DNA from: Mycobacterium sp. 852002-51971_SCH5477799-a
Lineage (GTDB): Bacteria; Actinomycetota; Actinomycetes; Mycobacteriales; Mycobacteriaceae
Reading direction: 5' to 3'
NCBI RefSeq assembly: GCF_001667145.1
Contig: NZ_LZIF01000043.1
Span: forward strand, 21,015 to 85,014
Length of the DNA stretch: 64,000 bases
Both the position numbers and the translations under genes were made by a program. Positions 54,333 to 63,632 of this stretch are shown here, piece after piece. The notes under the pieces were generated by a model, which was not told the origin of the DNA, searched no databases, and saw only the letters and a list, made by a program, of their open reading frames with translations. The first letter of the stretch is position 1. Every line of letters starts with the position of its first letter.

Positions 54333-54980
54333 TCACCAGGCGCGGGACAGATCGGCGTGTTGCTCGACCCAGGCGTGCATGGCGATGCCGGCGGCGACGC
54401 CGGCGTTGATGCTGCGCGTGGAGCCGAACTGCGCGATCGACACCGTCAGCCCCGCGCCGGTGCGGGTGTCGTCGGTGATGCCGGGCCCCTCCTGGCCGAA
54501 CACCAGCAGGCACTCGCGCGGCAGCGCGGCCTCCTCCAGGCGCGTCGCCCCCGGGACGTTGTCCACCGCGACCACGGTCAGCCCGGCGTCCGCCGCGAAG
54601 CCCAGCAACTCGGCCGTGCTGTCGTGGTGGCACAACCGCTGATAGCGGTCGGTCACCATGGCGCCGCGGCGATTCCAGCGGCGCCGCCCCACGATGTGCA
54701 CGGTGTGCACCGCGAAGGCGTTAGCGGTGCGCACCACCGAACCGATGTTGGCGTCATGGCCGAAGTTCTCGATCGCCACGTGCAGGGGATGCCGGCGCCG
54801 GTCGATGTCGGCGATGATCGCTTCCCGCGTCCAGTACCGGTAGGCGTCGACGACGTTACGAGTGTCGCCCTCGCGCAACAGGACTGGGTCATACCGCGGG
54901 TCATCCGGTGGCTCGCCCGGCCACGGCCCGACGCCGGCCGGCGGTGTCGACGTCCATTCGGTGGGGCCCGGTCCGCTCAT
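54333..54980 (-). CDS. SpoU/TrmH family RNA 2'-O-methyltransferase (Rv0380c-like)
   Basis: 215-residue SPOUT methyltransferase. Motif 1 VAIENFGHDANIGSVVRTAN, motif 2 LLVFGQEGPGIT, motif 3 STRSINAGVAAGIAMHAWVE form the knotted SAM site. The target, tRNA or rRNA, cannot be assigned. ATG at 54980 overlaps the lipoprotein stop by 4 bp (ATGA), so the two are coupled, as in M. tuberculosis Rv0380c-Rv0381c. Confidence 0.93.
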   Translation of the reverse strand: MSGPGPTEWTSTPPAGVGPWPGEPPDDPRYDPVLLREGDTRNVVDAYRYWTREAIIADIDRRRHPLHVAIENFGHDANIGSVVRTANAFAVHTVHIVGRRRWNRRGAMVTDRYQRLCHHDSTAELLGFAADAGLTVVAVDNVPGATRLEEAALPRECLLVFGQEGPGITDDTRTGAGLTVSIAQFGSTRSINAGVAAGIAMHAWVEQHADLSRAW

Positions 54981-55879
54981 CGCAGCGTCCACACGCCGGC
55001 GTGCGTGCCATCGATGGCCAGCGTCGCGTAGAGCAACGCGTCGTTGATCTCGCCCTGGGTGCACAGCGACGCGTTGACGTGCACCGCGTCCAACGAGGCG
55101 TCGGGCAGGATCAGCACCGACGACCCGTACGCCGCGCAGGCCGGGTTGAGTCCCGGGGCGGGCAGGGTCGGCGACGCCAGCAGCATCATCGGGCCGCCGC
55201 GCTTGGCGGACTCGTCGCGATAGCGGGCCGCGACGGCGGTGGCTTCCAGCCCCAGCAGCATGTAGCCGTTGCCGGTGAACGCTGCAGGGTCGCCCAGCTG
55301 CGTCTTGGTCACCGGGATGCCGTCGGCGCGCCACGCCGACAGGCTGACGGTCTTGACCGCCAGGCCACCGCTGTCGTTGGCGTTGGTCGGCAGCAGTCCG
55401 ACCGGAAAGGCGACCGGGTAGGCCGACGAGCTGTCCGGGATCCGGTCGCGCGGCGAGTAGCCGTAGACACCGCGCACCTGACTTCGATCCTTCAGCGGCC
55501 CAAGGCAAACCGTGCCCGTGAGCCGGTCACGCGGTGCCGAGAGCGGCGCGGGGATGTCACGCACGCTGGCCTTCGCCGTGTCGCAGCTGCCCAGGCCGGC
55601 GACCTCCATGGGGTGGGCCAGCGCGCCATAGAGTCCAAAGCGGATGTCTTCGGGTTTGGCGTGCGGGCCCTTGGCAGAGGCCACGCTGGCATCGACGTCG
55701 ACGAGCACGTAGTCGCCGTCCCAGCGCAGGTTCGACACCGACACGTTCCAGCCCAGCAGCGCCAGCGATTCGCCGAGCCGCGCGCCCTGGGCGCCGTACG
55801 GGCGCACGGGTTGGTCGGCGGACGAGCAGCCGGCCAGACACAGCGCCAAGCAGGCCGCTATCGCAAGGAATGTGCGCAT
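54977..55879 (-). CDS. Lipoprotein, Rv0381c-like
   Basis: 300-residue putative lipoprotein with signal MRTFLAIAACLALCLAGCSS; lipobox LAGC, Cys18. The mature part is beta-rich, with LRWDGDYVLVDVDASVASAK and VYGYSPRDRIPDSSSAYPVA, and four or more Cys. No enzyme motif seen. ATG at 55879 is the only start giving the signal. It lies between pyrE and the SpoU gene on the same strand, 36 bp after pyrE. Confidence 0.85.
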   Translation of the reverse strand: MRTFLAIAACLALCLAGCSSADQPVRPYGAQGARLGESLALLGWNVSVSNLRWDGDYVLVDVDASVASAKGPHAKPEDIRFGLYGALAHPMEVAGLGSCDTAKASVRDIPAPLSAPRDRLTGTVCLGPLKDRSQVRGVYGYSPRDRIPDSSSAYPVAFPVGLLPTNANDSGGLAVKTVSLSAWRADGIPVTKTQLGDPAAFTGNGYMLLGLEATAVAARYRDESAKRGGPMMLLASPTLPAPGLNPACAAYGSSVLILPDASLDAVHVNASLCTQGEINDALLYATLAIDGTHAGVWTLR

Positions 55880-55915
55880 GACTCAGCGGCCCGGGCTAGG
55901 AAGATCAACCGGCAA

Positions 55916-56455
55916 CTAGCTCAGCCCCAGATCCGCGAGGCCGAGGACGCTTCGGTAAGGCAGGCCCTCGGCCTCGATGGTCTCGGCCGCGCCCGTGGCC
56001 CGGTCCACCACCGTGGCCACCCCCACTACGTCGCCGCCGGCCTCCCGCACGGCGCGCACCGCGGTGAGCGCCGAGTTGCCCGTTGTGCTGGTGTCCTCGA
56101 CCACCAGCACCCGCTTGCCGGAAACTTCGGAGCCTTCGATAAGGCGTTGCAGCCCATGGGTTTTCGCCGACTTACGCACGACGAAGGCGTCGATCGGGCG
56201 ACCCGGTGCGTGCATGACGGCCGTGGCCACCGGGTCGGCCCCGAGCGTCAGGCCCCCGACAACGTCGTAGTCCCAGTCGCTGGTCAGTTCGCGCATCAGC
56301 GCGCCGATCAGCGCCGAGGCGCGGTGGTGCAGCGTGGCCCGGCGCAGGTCGACGTAGTAGTCGGCCTCCTTGCCGGAGGACAGGGTGACCCGCCCGTGCA
56401 CCACCGACAGGCGAGACACCAGCTCCGCCAGCTCCTCGCGGTCAGGTCCGGCCAC
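55916..56455 (-). CDS. pyrE: Orotate phosphoribosyltransferase PyrE
   Basis: Forms OMP from orotate and PRPP; 179 residues, equal to the M. tuberculosis enzyme. Motifs: RVTLSSGKEADYYVDLRRAT, VGGLTLGADPVATAVM, FVVRKSAKTHGLQ and the PRPP loop VLVVEDTSTTGNSALTAV. Of two GTGs, 56455 (MAGPDREEL) is preferred to 56461 from the family start; a GGGAG lies just upstream. It overlaps the preceding SDR gene by 14 bp. Confidence 0.95.
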   Translation of the reverse strand: MAGPDREELAELVSRLSVVHGRVTLSSGKEADYYVDLRRATLHHRASALIGALMRELTSDWDYDVVGGLTLGADPVATAVMHAPGRPIDAFVVRKSAKTHGLQRLIEGSEVSGKRVLVVEDTSTTGNSALTAVRAVREAGGDVVGVATVVDRATGAAETIEAEGLPYRSVLGLADLGLS

Positions 56456-57227
56456 GACCACTCCCGATCCGTTTGGTGACCGCCCGCATCAGGGTCCGCG
56501 GCATCAGCCGTTCGGCGGCGATGATCGCCTTGTACTGCAGACCCGGAATGCTGATCACCTTGCCGCGGGCGATATCGGCCAGGCTTTGGCTGACCACGTC
56601 GTCGACTTCGAGCCACATGAACGACGGTGACTCGGCCATGTCGATCCCGGCGCGGTCGTGGAATTCGGTGTGCACGTAGCCCGGACACACCGCGTGCACG
56701 GAGACACCGGTGCCCTGCAGGCCGACCGAAAGGCCCTCGCTGAACGAGATAACCCACGCTTTGGACGCGGAGTAGGTCGATCCGCGCCCGGGCACCAGCC
56801 CGGCGATGCTGGCGATGTTGATGACCGTGCCGGCACCGGCTTCCAGCATGGCCGGCAGGGCCGCGCGGGTCAGGTGCATGACCGCGGTGACGTTGACGTC
56901 CAGCTGGGACTGCAGCAGCGCGGGATCGGCGGACCAGAAGTCACCGGAAGTGCCGAAGCCGGCGTTGTTCACCAGGACGCGCACTCCCCCGGCCGCCAGC
57001 CGGTCGCACACCCGTTGCCGGCCCTCGGCATCGGCCAGGTCGGCGGGCAAGATCTCGACGCTGCCGGAATGTTCTTGCAGCTCGTCCGACAACCTCGTCA
57101 GGCGGTCGACGTCGCGGGCGACCAGGACCACGTCGTAGCCGCCGCTGGCGTAGCGTCGCGCGAACCCGGCGCCGATTCCGGACGTAGGCCCGGTGATCAG
57201 GGCTACGGGGCGGGGCATGAGCGACAT
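56442..57227 (-). CDS. Short-chain dehydrogenase, lipid-type
   Basis: 261-residue SDR: VALITGPTSGIGAGFARRYA, VLVNNAGFG, INIASIAGLV with Ser, and YSASKAWVISFSEGL with Tyr and Lys. The C-terminal extension PGLQYKAIIAAERLMPRTLM resembles SDRs acting on acyl chains. Start at 57227 (MSLMPRP) or 57218; the latter gives a shorter leader but similar support. It lies between ttfA and pyrE; the substrate is unknown. Confidence 0.9.
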   Translation of the reverse strand: MSLMPRPVALITGPTSGIGAGFARRYASGGYDVVLVARDVDRLTRLSDELQEHSGSVEILPADLADAEGRQRVCDRLAAGGVRVLVNNAGFGTSGDFWSADPALLQSQLDVNVTAVMHLTRAALPAMLEAGAGTVINIASIAGLVPGRGSTYSASKAWVISFSEGLSVGLQGTGVSVHAVCPGYVHTEFHDRAGIDMAESPSFMWLEVDDVVSQSLADIARGKVISIPGLQYKAIIAAERLMPRTLMRAVTKRIGSGRGRT

Positions 57228-57263
57228 CCTAATGACGGCGGCTTCATCGGCCGCCGCCCGGCG

Positions 57264-58145
57264 TCAGCGCTGATAGTTGTTGGCCTGGTGGCCGTTGCGC
57301 CCGGCGGGGGGTGGACGCCGGATGGTCTCCGAGCGACCATCGGCGGGCCGTGGCTGGTCGCGCCGGAGCGGCTCGGCGGCGCGGCGACCCGGCTGCACGT
57401 CGGGGCCCAACAGCCCCGCCACGTCCTGCTGCGCGCGCCGGGGCGCCAGCTCGGCGCGGCCCGCCGGCGCCAAGGGCCGGCTGGGTGAGGCGTTGCGCGG
57501 ACCCGACGGCGCACCGGCCTCCTGCGGCGCCTCCTCCGGCAGCGGGGGCAGCACCCGTAACAGATCGTTGAACTGGCGCACGGTGCGCAATCCCTCGTCC
57601 CACTCGGTGCGCGTGCTGGTGATCGGCATCGCCACCAGCGTCCAGTTCTGTTCGTTCCACATGATCTCGGCGCTGTCCGGTGCGGTGTGCGCGAAGGTGA
57701 CCATGCGGCGGTCGCAGGCGCGCCGAGCGGCGTCCAGATTGGTGGAATAGACCATTCGCGGCCCGATCGCACCCAACAGCCAAATGTCGCTTTCCCGTGG
57801 CTCTTTGAGTCCCTTCAGACGCAGGTCCACCACGACGTTGGTGCCCACCTTGCGGTGCAGCGCGATGACGGTGGCGACCTCTTCGAGGTCGAAGATGTAG
57901 ACGGCCTCGCCGCGGATCTGACCCAGCACCACGTTCTGGGCGGCGACGTCGCCGACCGTCGACATCACCCCACGCTTCCAGCGCTTGAGGATGTCGGCTG
58001 ATTCATTTTCGTAGTCGAACCCGTGCGACCGGGCCCACGACCTGCGGCGCCTGCTGCGCCCGCGCCGCCGATCGATGTCGACGTACAGCAACACTCCCGC
58101 GCCGACAAAGCACAGCGCGGAGAGCGTGAACCAGAGGGGGACCAT
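57264..58145 (-). CDS. ttfA: Trehalose monomycolate transport factor A (TtfA)
   Basis: 293-residue protein, the Rv0383c counterpart. TtfA is reported to work with MmpL3 in trehalose monomycolate export to the cell envelope. An N-terminal transmembrane helix (about 5-21) is followed by a basic RRRGRSRRRR stretch, a conserved domain (about 45-205, with GQIRGEAVYIFDLEEVATVI, MVYSTNLDAARRACDRRMVT, WNEQNWTLVAMPIT) and a disordered proline/arginine-rich tail. ATG at 58145 is suitable. Position beside clpB confirms identity. Confidence 0.9.
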   Translation of the reverse strand: MVPLWFTLSALCFVGAGVLLYVDIDRRRGRSRRRRSWARSHGFDYENESADILKRWKRGVMSTVGDVAAQNVVLGQIRGEAVYIFDLEEVATVIALHRKVGTNVVVDLRLKGLKEPRESDIWLLGAIGPRMVYSTNLDAARRACDRRMVTFAHTAPDSAEIMWNEQNWTLVAMPITSTRTEWDEGLRTVRQFNDLLRVLPPLPEEAPQEAGAPSGPRNASPSRPLAPAGRAELAPRRAQQDVAGLLGPDVQPGRRAAEPLRRDQPRPADGRSETIRRPPPAGRNGHQANNYQR

Positions 58146-58258
58146 CCAAAACAGGGTATCTGCTATTGGCCCAGAAGATAGAAGGCGACCAGGTCACAAC
58201 CCAATCACAGCTGGCACCAGCCGCCTATCGCCGGACCGCAGATGGTCCCCCTCCCCGG

Positions 58259-60805
58259 TTAGCCCAGGATCAGCGAGTCGCCGTCGGGGCTGACGTTCAC
58301 CGGAACGGTGTCGCCGTCGTGCACGTCGCCGGCCAACAACATCTTGGCCAGCTGGTCACCGATGGCCTGCTGCACCAGGCGGCGCAGCGGCCGGGCGCCG
58401 TAGACCGGGTCGAATCCGCGATGAGCCAGCCACTGCTTGGCCGGCAGCGACACCTCGAGGGTGAGGCGGCGCTGAGCCAGCCGCTTCTGCAGCTGGGCCA
58501 ACTGGATGTCGACGATCTGCACCAGCTCACCGGGCTCCAAGCCGTGGAAGATGATCACGTCGTCGAGCCGGTTGATGAACTCCGGCTTGAACGCCGAGCG
58601 CACGGCGGCCATCACCTGCTCCTCGCTGCCCCCCGATCCCAGGTTGGAGGTCAGGATCAGGATGGTGTTGCGGAAGTCGACGGTGCGGCCCTGCCCGTCG
58701 GTCAGCCGGCCCTCGTCGAGCACCTGCAGCAACACGTCGAACACGTCCGGGTGCGCCTTTTCGATCTCGTCGAACAGGATCACCGTGTACGGACGCCGCC
58801 GCACCGCCTCCGTCAGCTGACCGCCCTGGTCGTAACCGATGTATCCGGGCGGGGCGCCGACGAGGCGGGCCACCGAGTGCTTCTCGCCGTATTCGCTCAT
58901 GTCGATGCGGACCATCGCGCGTTCGTCGTCGAACAGGAACTCCGCCAGCGCCTTGGCCAGCTCGGTCTTCCCAACGCCAGTCGGCCCGAGGAACATGAAC
59001 GATCCGGTGGGCCGGTTGGGGTCGGCGACGCCGGCCCGGGAACGCCGCACGGCGTCCGAGACCGCTGTGACGGCCTTCTTCTGTCCGATGACGCGCTGAC
59101 CCAGCTCGTCTTCCATCCGCAGCAGCTTGGCGGTCTCGCCCTCGAGCATCCGCCCGGCCGGGATTCCGGTCCACGCGGACACCACCTCGGCGATGTCGTC
59201 GGGACCGACCTCCTCCTTGAGCATCACGTTCTCGCGGGCCTCGGCCTGCGGCAGCGCGGCGTCGAGTTTCTTCTCGACCTCGGGGATGCGCCCGTAACGC
59301 AGTTCGGCCGCCTTGGCCAGGTCACCGTCGCGCTCGGCGCGCTCGGACTCCCCGCGCAAAGTGTCGAGCTGCTCCTTGAGCTCGCGGACCACATCGATGG
59401 CGTTCTTCTCGTTCTGCCAGCGGGTGGTGAGCTCGGACAGCTTCTCCTTCTGGTCAGCCAACTCGGAGCGCAGCTTGTCCAGCCGCTCCTTGGACGCCTC
59501 GTCCTCCTCCTTGGCCAGCGCCATCTCCTCGATCTCGAGCCGGCGCACCAACCGCTCGACCTCGTCGATCTCGACGGGCCGGGAGTCGATCTCCATCTTC
59601 AGCCGGCTGGCGGCCTCGTCGACCAGGTCGATGGCCTTGTCCGGCAGGAAGCGTGCGGTGATGTAGCGGTCGGACAGCGTGGCGGCGGCCACCAGGGCCG
59701 AGTCGGTGATGCGGACCCCGTGGTGCACCTCGTAGCGGTCCTTCAGCCCGCGCAGGATGCCGACGGTGTCCTCCACTGAGGGCTCGCCCACCAGCACCTG
59801 CTGGAAGCGGCGCTCCAGCGCGGCGTCCTTTTCGATGTACTTTCGGTACTCGTCGAGCGTGGTGGCGCCGACCAGCCGCAGCTCACCGCGGGCCAGCATC
59901 GGCTTGATCATGTTGCCGGCGTCCATCGCGCCCTCGCCGGTCGCGCCGGCGCCGACGATGGTGTGCAGCTCGTCGATGAAGGTGATGATCTGTCCGGCGG
60001 AGTTCTTGATGTCGTCGAGGACGGCCTTGAGGCGTTCCTCGAACTCGCCGCGGTACTTCGCGCCTGCCACCATCGATCCCAGGTCCAGGCTGATGACGGT
60101 CTTGTCGCGCAGGCTCTCGGGCACATCACCCGCGACGATGCGCTGGGCCAGGCCCTCCACGATGGCGGTCTTGCCGACGCCGGGCTCACCGATCAGCACC
60201 GGGTTGTTCTTGGTGCGACGGGACAGGACCTGCACGACGCGGCGAATCTCGTTGTCGCGTCCGATGACCGGGTCGAGTTTGCCGTCGCGGGCCCGCTCGG
60301 TGAGGTCGGTCGAGTACTTCTCCAGCGCCTGATAGGTCGCCTCCGGCTCCGGGCTGGTGACCCGGCCGCTGCCGCGCACCTTGACGAACCCGTCGCGCAA
60401 CGCCTGGGGCGAGGCGCCGTGGCCGGTCAACAGCTTGGCCACGTCGGAGTCGCCGGTGGCCAGGCCGACCAGAAGATGCTCGGTCGAGACGTACTCGTCG
60501 TTCATCTCGGTGGCCAGTTGCTGGGCGGTGGTGACGGCGGCCAGCGACTCGCGCGACAGCTGCGGCTGCGAGCTGGCGCCGCTGATCTGCGGCAGCCGCT
60601 CCAGCACCCGCTCGGTTTCGGCGCGAATGGTGGCCGGGTCGACGCCGACGGCCTCGAGCAGCGGCGCGGCGATGCCGTCCGCCTGTGTCAGCAGGGCCAT
60701 CAGCAGGTGCGCGGGCCGGATCTCGGGGTTACCGGCGGCCGAGGCCGCCTGCAGCGCCGAGGTCAGCGCCGCTTGGGTCTTGGTGGTCGGGTTGAAAGAG
60801 TCCAC
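58259..60805 (-). CDS. clpB: Chaperone ClpB (HSP100 disaggregase)
   Basis: 848-residue AAA+ disaggregase, acting with DnaK. The N-domain has [21 protein letters not shown]1 has Walker [10 protein letters not shown] (206-214) and the coiled middle domain at about 400-520 ([20 protein letters not shown]), NBD2 has [20 protein letters not shown] and [23 protein letters not shown] at 60805 follows GGAGG at 5 nt. The promoter carries an HspR-type operator and a SigH-like box. Confidence 0.97.
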   Translation of the reverse strand: MDSFNPTTKTQAALTSALQAASAAGNPEIRPAHLLMALLTQADGIAAPLLEAVGVDPATIRAETERVLERLPQISGASSQPQLSRESLAAVTTAQQLATEMNDEYVSTEHLLVGLATGDSDVAKLLTGHGASPQALRDGFVKVRGSGRVTSPEPEATYQALEKYSTDLTERARDGKLDPVIGRDNEIRRVVQVLSRRTKNNPVLIGEPGVGKTAIVEGLAQRIVAGDVPESLRDKTVISLDLGSMVAGAKYRGEFEERLKAVLDDIKNSAGQIITFIDELHTIVGAGATGEGAMDAGNMIKPMLARGELRLVGATTLDEYRKYIEKDAALERRFQQVLVGEPSVEDTVGILRGLKDRYEVHHGVRITDSALVAAATLSDRYITARFLPDKAIDLVDEAASRLKMEIDSRPVEIDEVERLVRRLEIEEMALAKEEDEASKERLDKLRSELADQKEKLSELTTRWQNEKNAIDVVRELKEQLDTLRGESERAERDGDLAKAAELRYGRIPEVEKKLDAALPQAEARENVMLKEEVGPDDIAEVVSAWTGIPAGRMLEGETAKLLRMEDELGQRVIGQKKAVTAVSDAVRRSRAGVADPNRPTGSFMFLGPTGVGKTELAKALAEFLFDDERAMVRIDMSEYGEKHSVARLVGAPPGYIGYDQGGQLTEAVRRRPYTVILFDEIEKAHPDVFDVLLQVLDEGRLTDGQGRTVDFRNTILILTSNLGSGGSEEQVMAAVRSAFKPEFINRLDDVIIFHGLEPGELVQIVDIQLAQLQKRLAQRRLTLEVSLPAKQWLAHRGFDPVYGARPLRRLVQQAIGDQLAKMLLAGDVHDGDTVPVNVSPDGDSLILG

Positions 60806-60846
60806 GACACCTCCGTTCGTAGTAGAAAATGCTTGTCCGCTTGTTC

Positions 60847-60879
60847 AACGTCGTCAAGGTTGAGTCTGTTCCGCTCAAC
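60847..60879 (-). promoter_or_regulatory. clpB promoter: HAIR-like HspR operator overlapping a SigH/SigE-like promoter
   Basis: GTTGAGT-N7-GCTCAAC (60859-60879) closely fits the HspR HAIR consensus CTTGAGT-N7-ACTCAAG. On the minus strand GGAAC (60872-60868) and CGTT (60850-60847) are 17 bp apart, like SigH/SigE boxes, with the start about 35 nt before the GTG. The operator covers the -35. HspR itself is encoded at 63633-64000. Both regulators are known for mycobacterial clpB; here it is inferred from sequence. Confidence 0.7.
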
Positions 60880-60925
60880 TCTACTGAGTTTTGGGCGGTA
60901 TGGCCTCCGGGGTACCCCCGTATCG

Positions 60926-61369
60926 ATGACGCAGACGACACAGCCCCCCGACCAGGGCGGCGACAAGCCCGACAGAACTTCGCGCCGCGTTCCGCAGAAG
61001 TTCTGGCTCGCCGCGGTGGCCGCCGGACTGGCCGTCGCGGGCCTGGTGATGGTCGGGTTGCACGCCGATTTCTCCGGAGATAACCCGTCGACCACCGTCC
61101 CGCAAGCCGGCACGCTGCAGGTCAACGGGACCGGCACAACAAAAACCATTTCCTGCCACGCCGGCTATCTGTCGGTGAGCGGGAAGAACAACACCATCAC
61201 CCTCACCGGGCACTGCACCAGCGTCAGCGTCTCCGGCAGCGGCAACCACGTCGCGGTCGACAGCACTGACGCGGTGAGCGCGTCGGGCACCGGCAACGTC
61301 GTTCTTTACCACTGGGGTTCGCCCAAGATCGACGACGTCGGGACGACCAACACCGTTCGACAGGGCTGA
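60926..61369 (+). CDS. DUF3060 secreted/anchored protein
   Basis: 147-residue protein with one N-terminal transmembrane helix (FWLAAVAAGLAVAGLVMVGL, about 25-45) and a DUF3060 beta-repeat region (TISCHAGYLSVSGKNNTITL, VSGSGNHVAVDSTDAV, SASGTGNVVLYHWG) that probably forms a small right-handed beta-helix. Two Cys may pair. Function unknown. ATG at 60926 is 120 bp from clpB on the opposite strand, so the two share the divergent regulatory region. Confidence 0.85.
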   Translation: MTQTTQPPDQGGDKPDRTSRRVPQKFWLAAVAAGLAVAGLVMVGLHADFSGDNPSTTVPQAGTLQVNGTGTTKTISCHAGYLSVSGKNNTITLTGHCTSVSVSGSGNHVAVDSTDAVSASGTGNVVLYHWGSPKIDDVGTTNTVRQG

Positions 61370-61401
61370 GTCATCGGCGGCCGAGCCTAGAATCGGGGCC
61401 C

Positions 61402-62580
61402 GTGGGCCTGGAGGACGTCGACGCACTGCGATTGCTGCGCGATGCCTTCGCATCCCAGGGTTCGGGGCCGGCCGATTCCGGTGAGCTCATCCACCGCTTC
61501 TACACCCATTGGTTCGCCCTCGACGGGTCGGTGCGCGACCTGTTCCCACCCGAAATGGCGGCCCAGCGGCGGGCTTTCGGCCACGCGATGCACTGGGTGT
61601 ACGGCGAGCTGGTCGCGCGGCGCACGCAGGAGCCGGTGGCGTTCCTGGCCCAGCTCGGCCGCGATCACCGCAAATACGGTGTGCTGTCCCCGCATTACGA
61701 GACGCTGGGCCGGGCGTTGCTGACGACGCTGCGCGCCCACCTGGGCGCGGCCTGGACCGACGCCATCGACGAGGCGGCCGGGCAGTCGCTGAACCTGATC
61801 ACCGGGGTGATGAGCGGCGCCGCCGACGCCGAGGATGGGCCCGCCTGGTGGGACGGCACCGTGATCGAGCATCTGCGGGTGTCGCGGGATTTGGCGGTCG
61901 TCCGCCTGCAACTCGATCAGCCGATGCACTATCACCCCGGCCAATATGTCCACGTCCACGTGCCCCAATGCCCGCACCGCTGGCGGTATTTGAGCCCGGC
62001 GATTCCGGCCGACCCGAGCGGTGGGATCGAGTTCCACGTCCGTCTGGTCCCGGGCGGCTTGGTCAGCACCGCAATCGTCAACGAAACGCGCGGCGGCGAC
62101 CGGTGGCGGCTCTCCAGCCCCCACGGCGGCCTGCGGGTCGACCGCGACGGGGAGGACGTGCTGATGGTGGCCGGCAGCACGGGCCTGGCGCCGTTGCGGG
62201 CGTTGATCATGGACCTCGCCCGGTTCGCGGTGAACCCGCGGATACACCTTTTCTTCGGCGCCCGATACCGCTGCGAACTCTACGATCTGCCGACCCTCTG
62301 GCAGGTCGCGTCCCACAACTCGTGGCTATCGGTATCGCCCGTCTCGGAGTACAACAGCGACCCGTCGTGGGCCGCCGACTATCCCGACGTCACGCCGCCA
62401 CGCGGCCTGCACGTGCACCAGATCGGGCGCCTGCCCGACGTCGTGACCAAGTACGGCGGCTGGGGCGATCGCCAGATCCTGGTGTGCGGCGGGCCGGCGA
62501 TGGTGAACGCCACCAAGGCCGCCCTGATCGCCAAAGGCGCTCCGCCCCAACACATTCAGCATGATCCGCTATGGAGGTAG
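61402..62580 (+). CDS. Type II flavohaemoglobin (Rv0385-like)
   Basis: 392-residue globin plus FAD/NAD reductase. The globin part (about 1-140) has the probable proximal His89 in LGRDHRKYGVLS; the reductase has YHPGQYVHVHVPQCPHRWRY for FAD, VLMVAGSTGLAPLRALIM for NAD, and ILVCGGPAMV. The mycobacterial type II form has been linked to D-lactate oxidation rather than NO dioxygenation. GTG at 61402, 32 bp after the DUF3060 gene. Aldose epimerase follows 2 bp later. Confidence 0.93.
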   Translation: MGLEDVDALRLLRDAFASQGSGPADSGELIHRFYTHWFALDGSVRDLFPPEMAAQRRAFGHAMHWVYGELVARRTQEPVAFLAQLGRDHRKYGVLSPHYETLGRALLTTLRAHLGAAWTDAIDEAAGQSLNLITGVMSGAADAEDGPAWWDGTVIEHLRVSRDLAVVRLQLDQPMHYHPGQYVHVHVPQCPHRWRYLSPAIPADPSGGIEFHVRLVPGGLVSTAIVNETRGGDRWRLSSPHGGLRVDRDGEDVLMVAGSTGLAPLRALIMDLARFAVNPRIHLFFGARYRCELYDLPTLWQVASHNSWLSVSPVSEYNSDPSWAADYPDVTPPRGLHVHQIGRLPDVVTKYGGWGDRQILVCGGPAMVNATKAALIAKGAPPQHIQHDPLWR

Positions 62581-62582
62581 CC

Positions 62583-63485
62583 ATGCACGTCGTCACCCTG
62601 CACGATCCCTTGGCGCCGGTGGTTGCGCAGTTCGTCCCCGAGGCGGGGATGATCGGCACGTCGCTGCGCGACGCCGGGGTCGAGCTGCTGGGCCAGCGCC
62701 GCGGCCTGGACGCGTACATATCGGACGGCAAGACGATGGGAATCCCGATACTGTACCCGTGGGCAAATCGGTTGGGCGAGAACACCTATCGCGCACAAGA
62801 CGTCACCGTGACGCTGACGCCGGGGGAAAACGGCGTGCGCGCCGACCCCAACGGGCTACCCATTCACGGCGTCTTGGCCGCCTACCCCGGATGGCGGGTG
62901 ACGGCCGAGACCGCTGAGGAGCTGACCGCGGAACTGGATTTCGGTGCCGATTCCCGCTTACTGGCCAGCTTCCCGTACCCGCACGTGCTGACCGTGACGG
63001 TGCGGCTGAGCGACCGGACGCTGACGGTCCGGACCACCGTCACCGCGACCGGCGACCGTGCGGTGCCGCTGTGTTTCGGATTCCATCCCTACCTGCAGTT
63101 GCCCGATGCGCCACGGGCCGAGTGGACCATTGAGACGCCCCCGCTGCGGCATCTGGCCCTCGACGACGAGGGGTTGCCGACCGGCGACTCGAAGCCAGTG
63201 CCGGCGAGCGAAGAGGCATTGCGCGACAAGGCTTTCGACGATGCCTTCGATCAGGTGGCCGAGGGCTCGGTGTTCGCGGTGTCCGGTGGCGGGCGGCGCA
63301 TCGAGGTGCACTTCGAGCAGGGCTATCCGGCGGCGCAGATTTTCGCGCCGGCGCCCGACGACCCCACGAAGGCGATCGTGTGCTTCGAGCCCATGACCGC
63401 ACCGACCGACGCGCTGCGCCGCGGCGGCTACCGCTGCGCGCCACCGGGCGAGCCGGCGATCACCCAGTTTTCGATCCGGGTGTGA
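62583..63485 (+). CDS. Aldose 1-epimerase family protein
   Basis: 300-residue galactose-mutarotase-like protein. Motifs: LYPWANRLGENTYRAQDVTV, NGLPIHGVLAAYPGWRV with the conserved His, LCFGFHPYLQLPDAPRAEWT with the second His, FDDAFDQV and AIVCFEPMTAPTDALRRGGY, with the catalytic Glu in CFEPMT. ATG at 62583 follows GGAGGT at 4 nt. It is 2 bp after the flavohaemoglobin stop, so both are on one transcript. Confidence 0.92.
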   Translation: MHVVTLHDPLAPVVAQFVPEAGMIGTSLRDAGVELLGQRRGLDAYISDGKTMGIPILYPWANRLGENTYRAQDVTVTLTPGENGVRADPNGLPIHGVLAAYPGWRVTAETAEELTAELDFGADSRLLASFPYPHVLTVTVRLSDRTLTVRTTVTATGDRAVPLCFGFHPYLQLPDAPRAEWTIETPPLRHLALDDEGLPTGDSKPVPASEEALRDKAFDDAFDQVAEGSVFAVSGGGRRIEVHFEQGYPAAQIFAPAPDDPTKAIVCFEPMTAPTDALRRGGYRCAPPGEPAITQFSIRV

Positions 63486-63539
63486 TCGCAGGGACCACTT
63501 CGGTCACTGCAGTCGCTGTCTGGTGGGCGTTAGGTGAAT

Positions 63540-63574
63540 GCGAAAAGCGCCAGCACATGTGCTAGCGCTTTCGC
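63540..63574. terminator. Bidirectional hairpin between convergent genes
   Basis: GCGAAAAGCGCCAGCACA (63540-63557) pairs with TGTGCTAGCGCTTTCGC (63558-63574) with one mismatch and one bulge; its centre AGCACATGTGCT is a perfect palindrome. It lies 55 bp after the epimerase stop and 59 bp from the hspR stop. No U-tract follows, as is common for mycobacterial terminators. Confidence 0.6.
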
Positions 63575-63632
63575 GAAGGTTGTATACCTCCGGAGACAGG
63601 AACCGTTGGGGCGCAAGTGAAATCGAGCGAAA

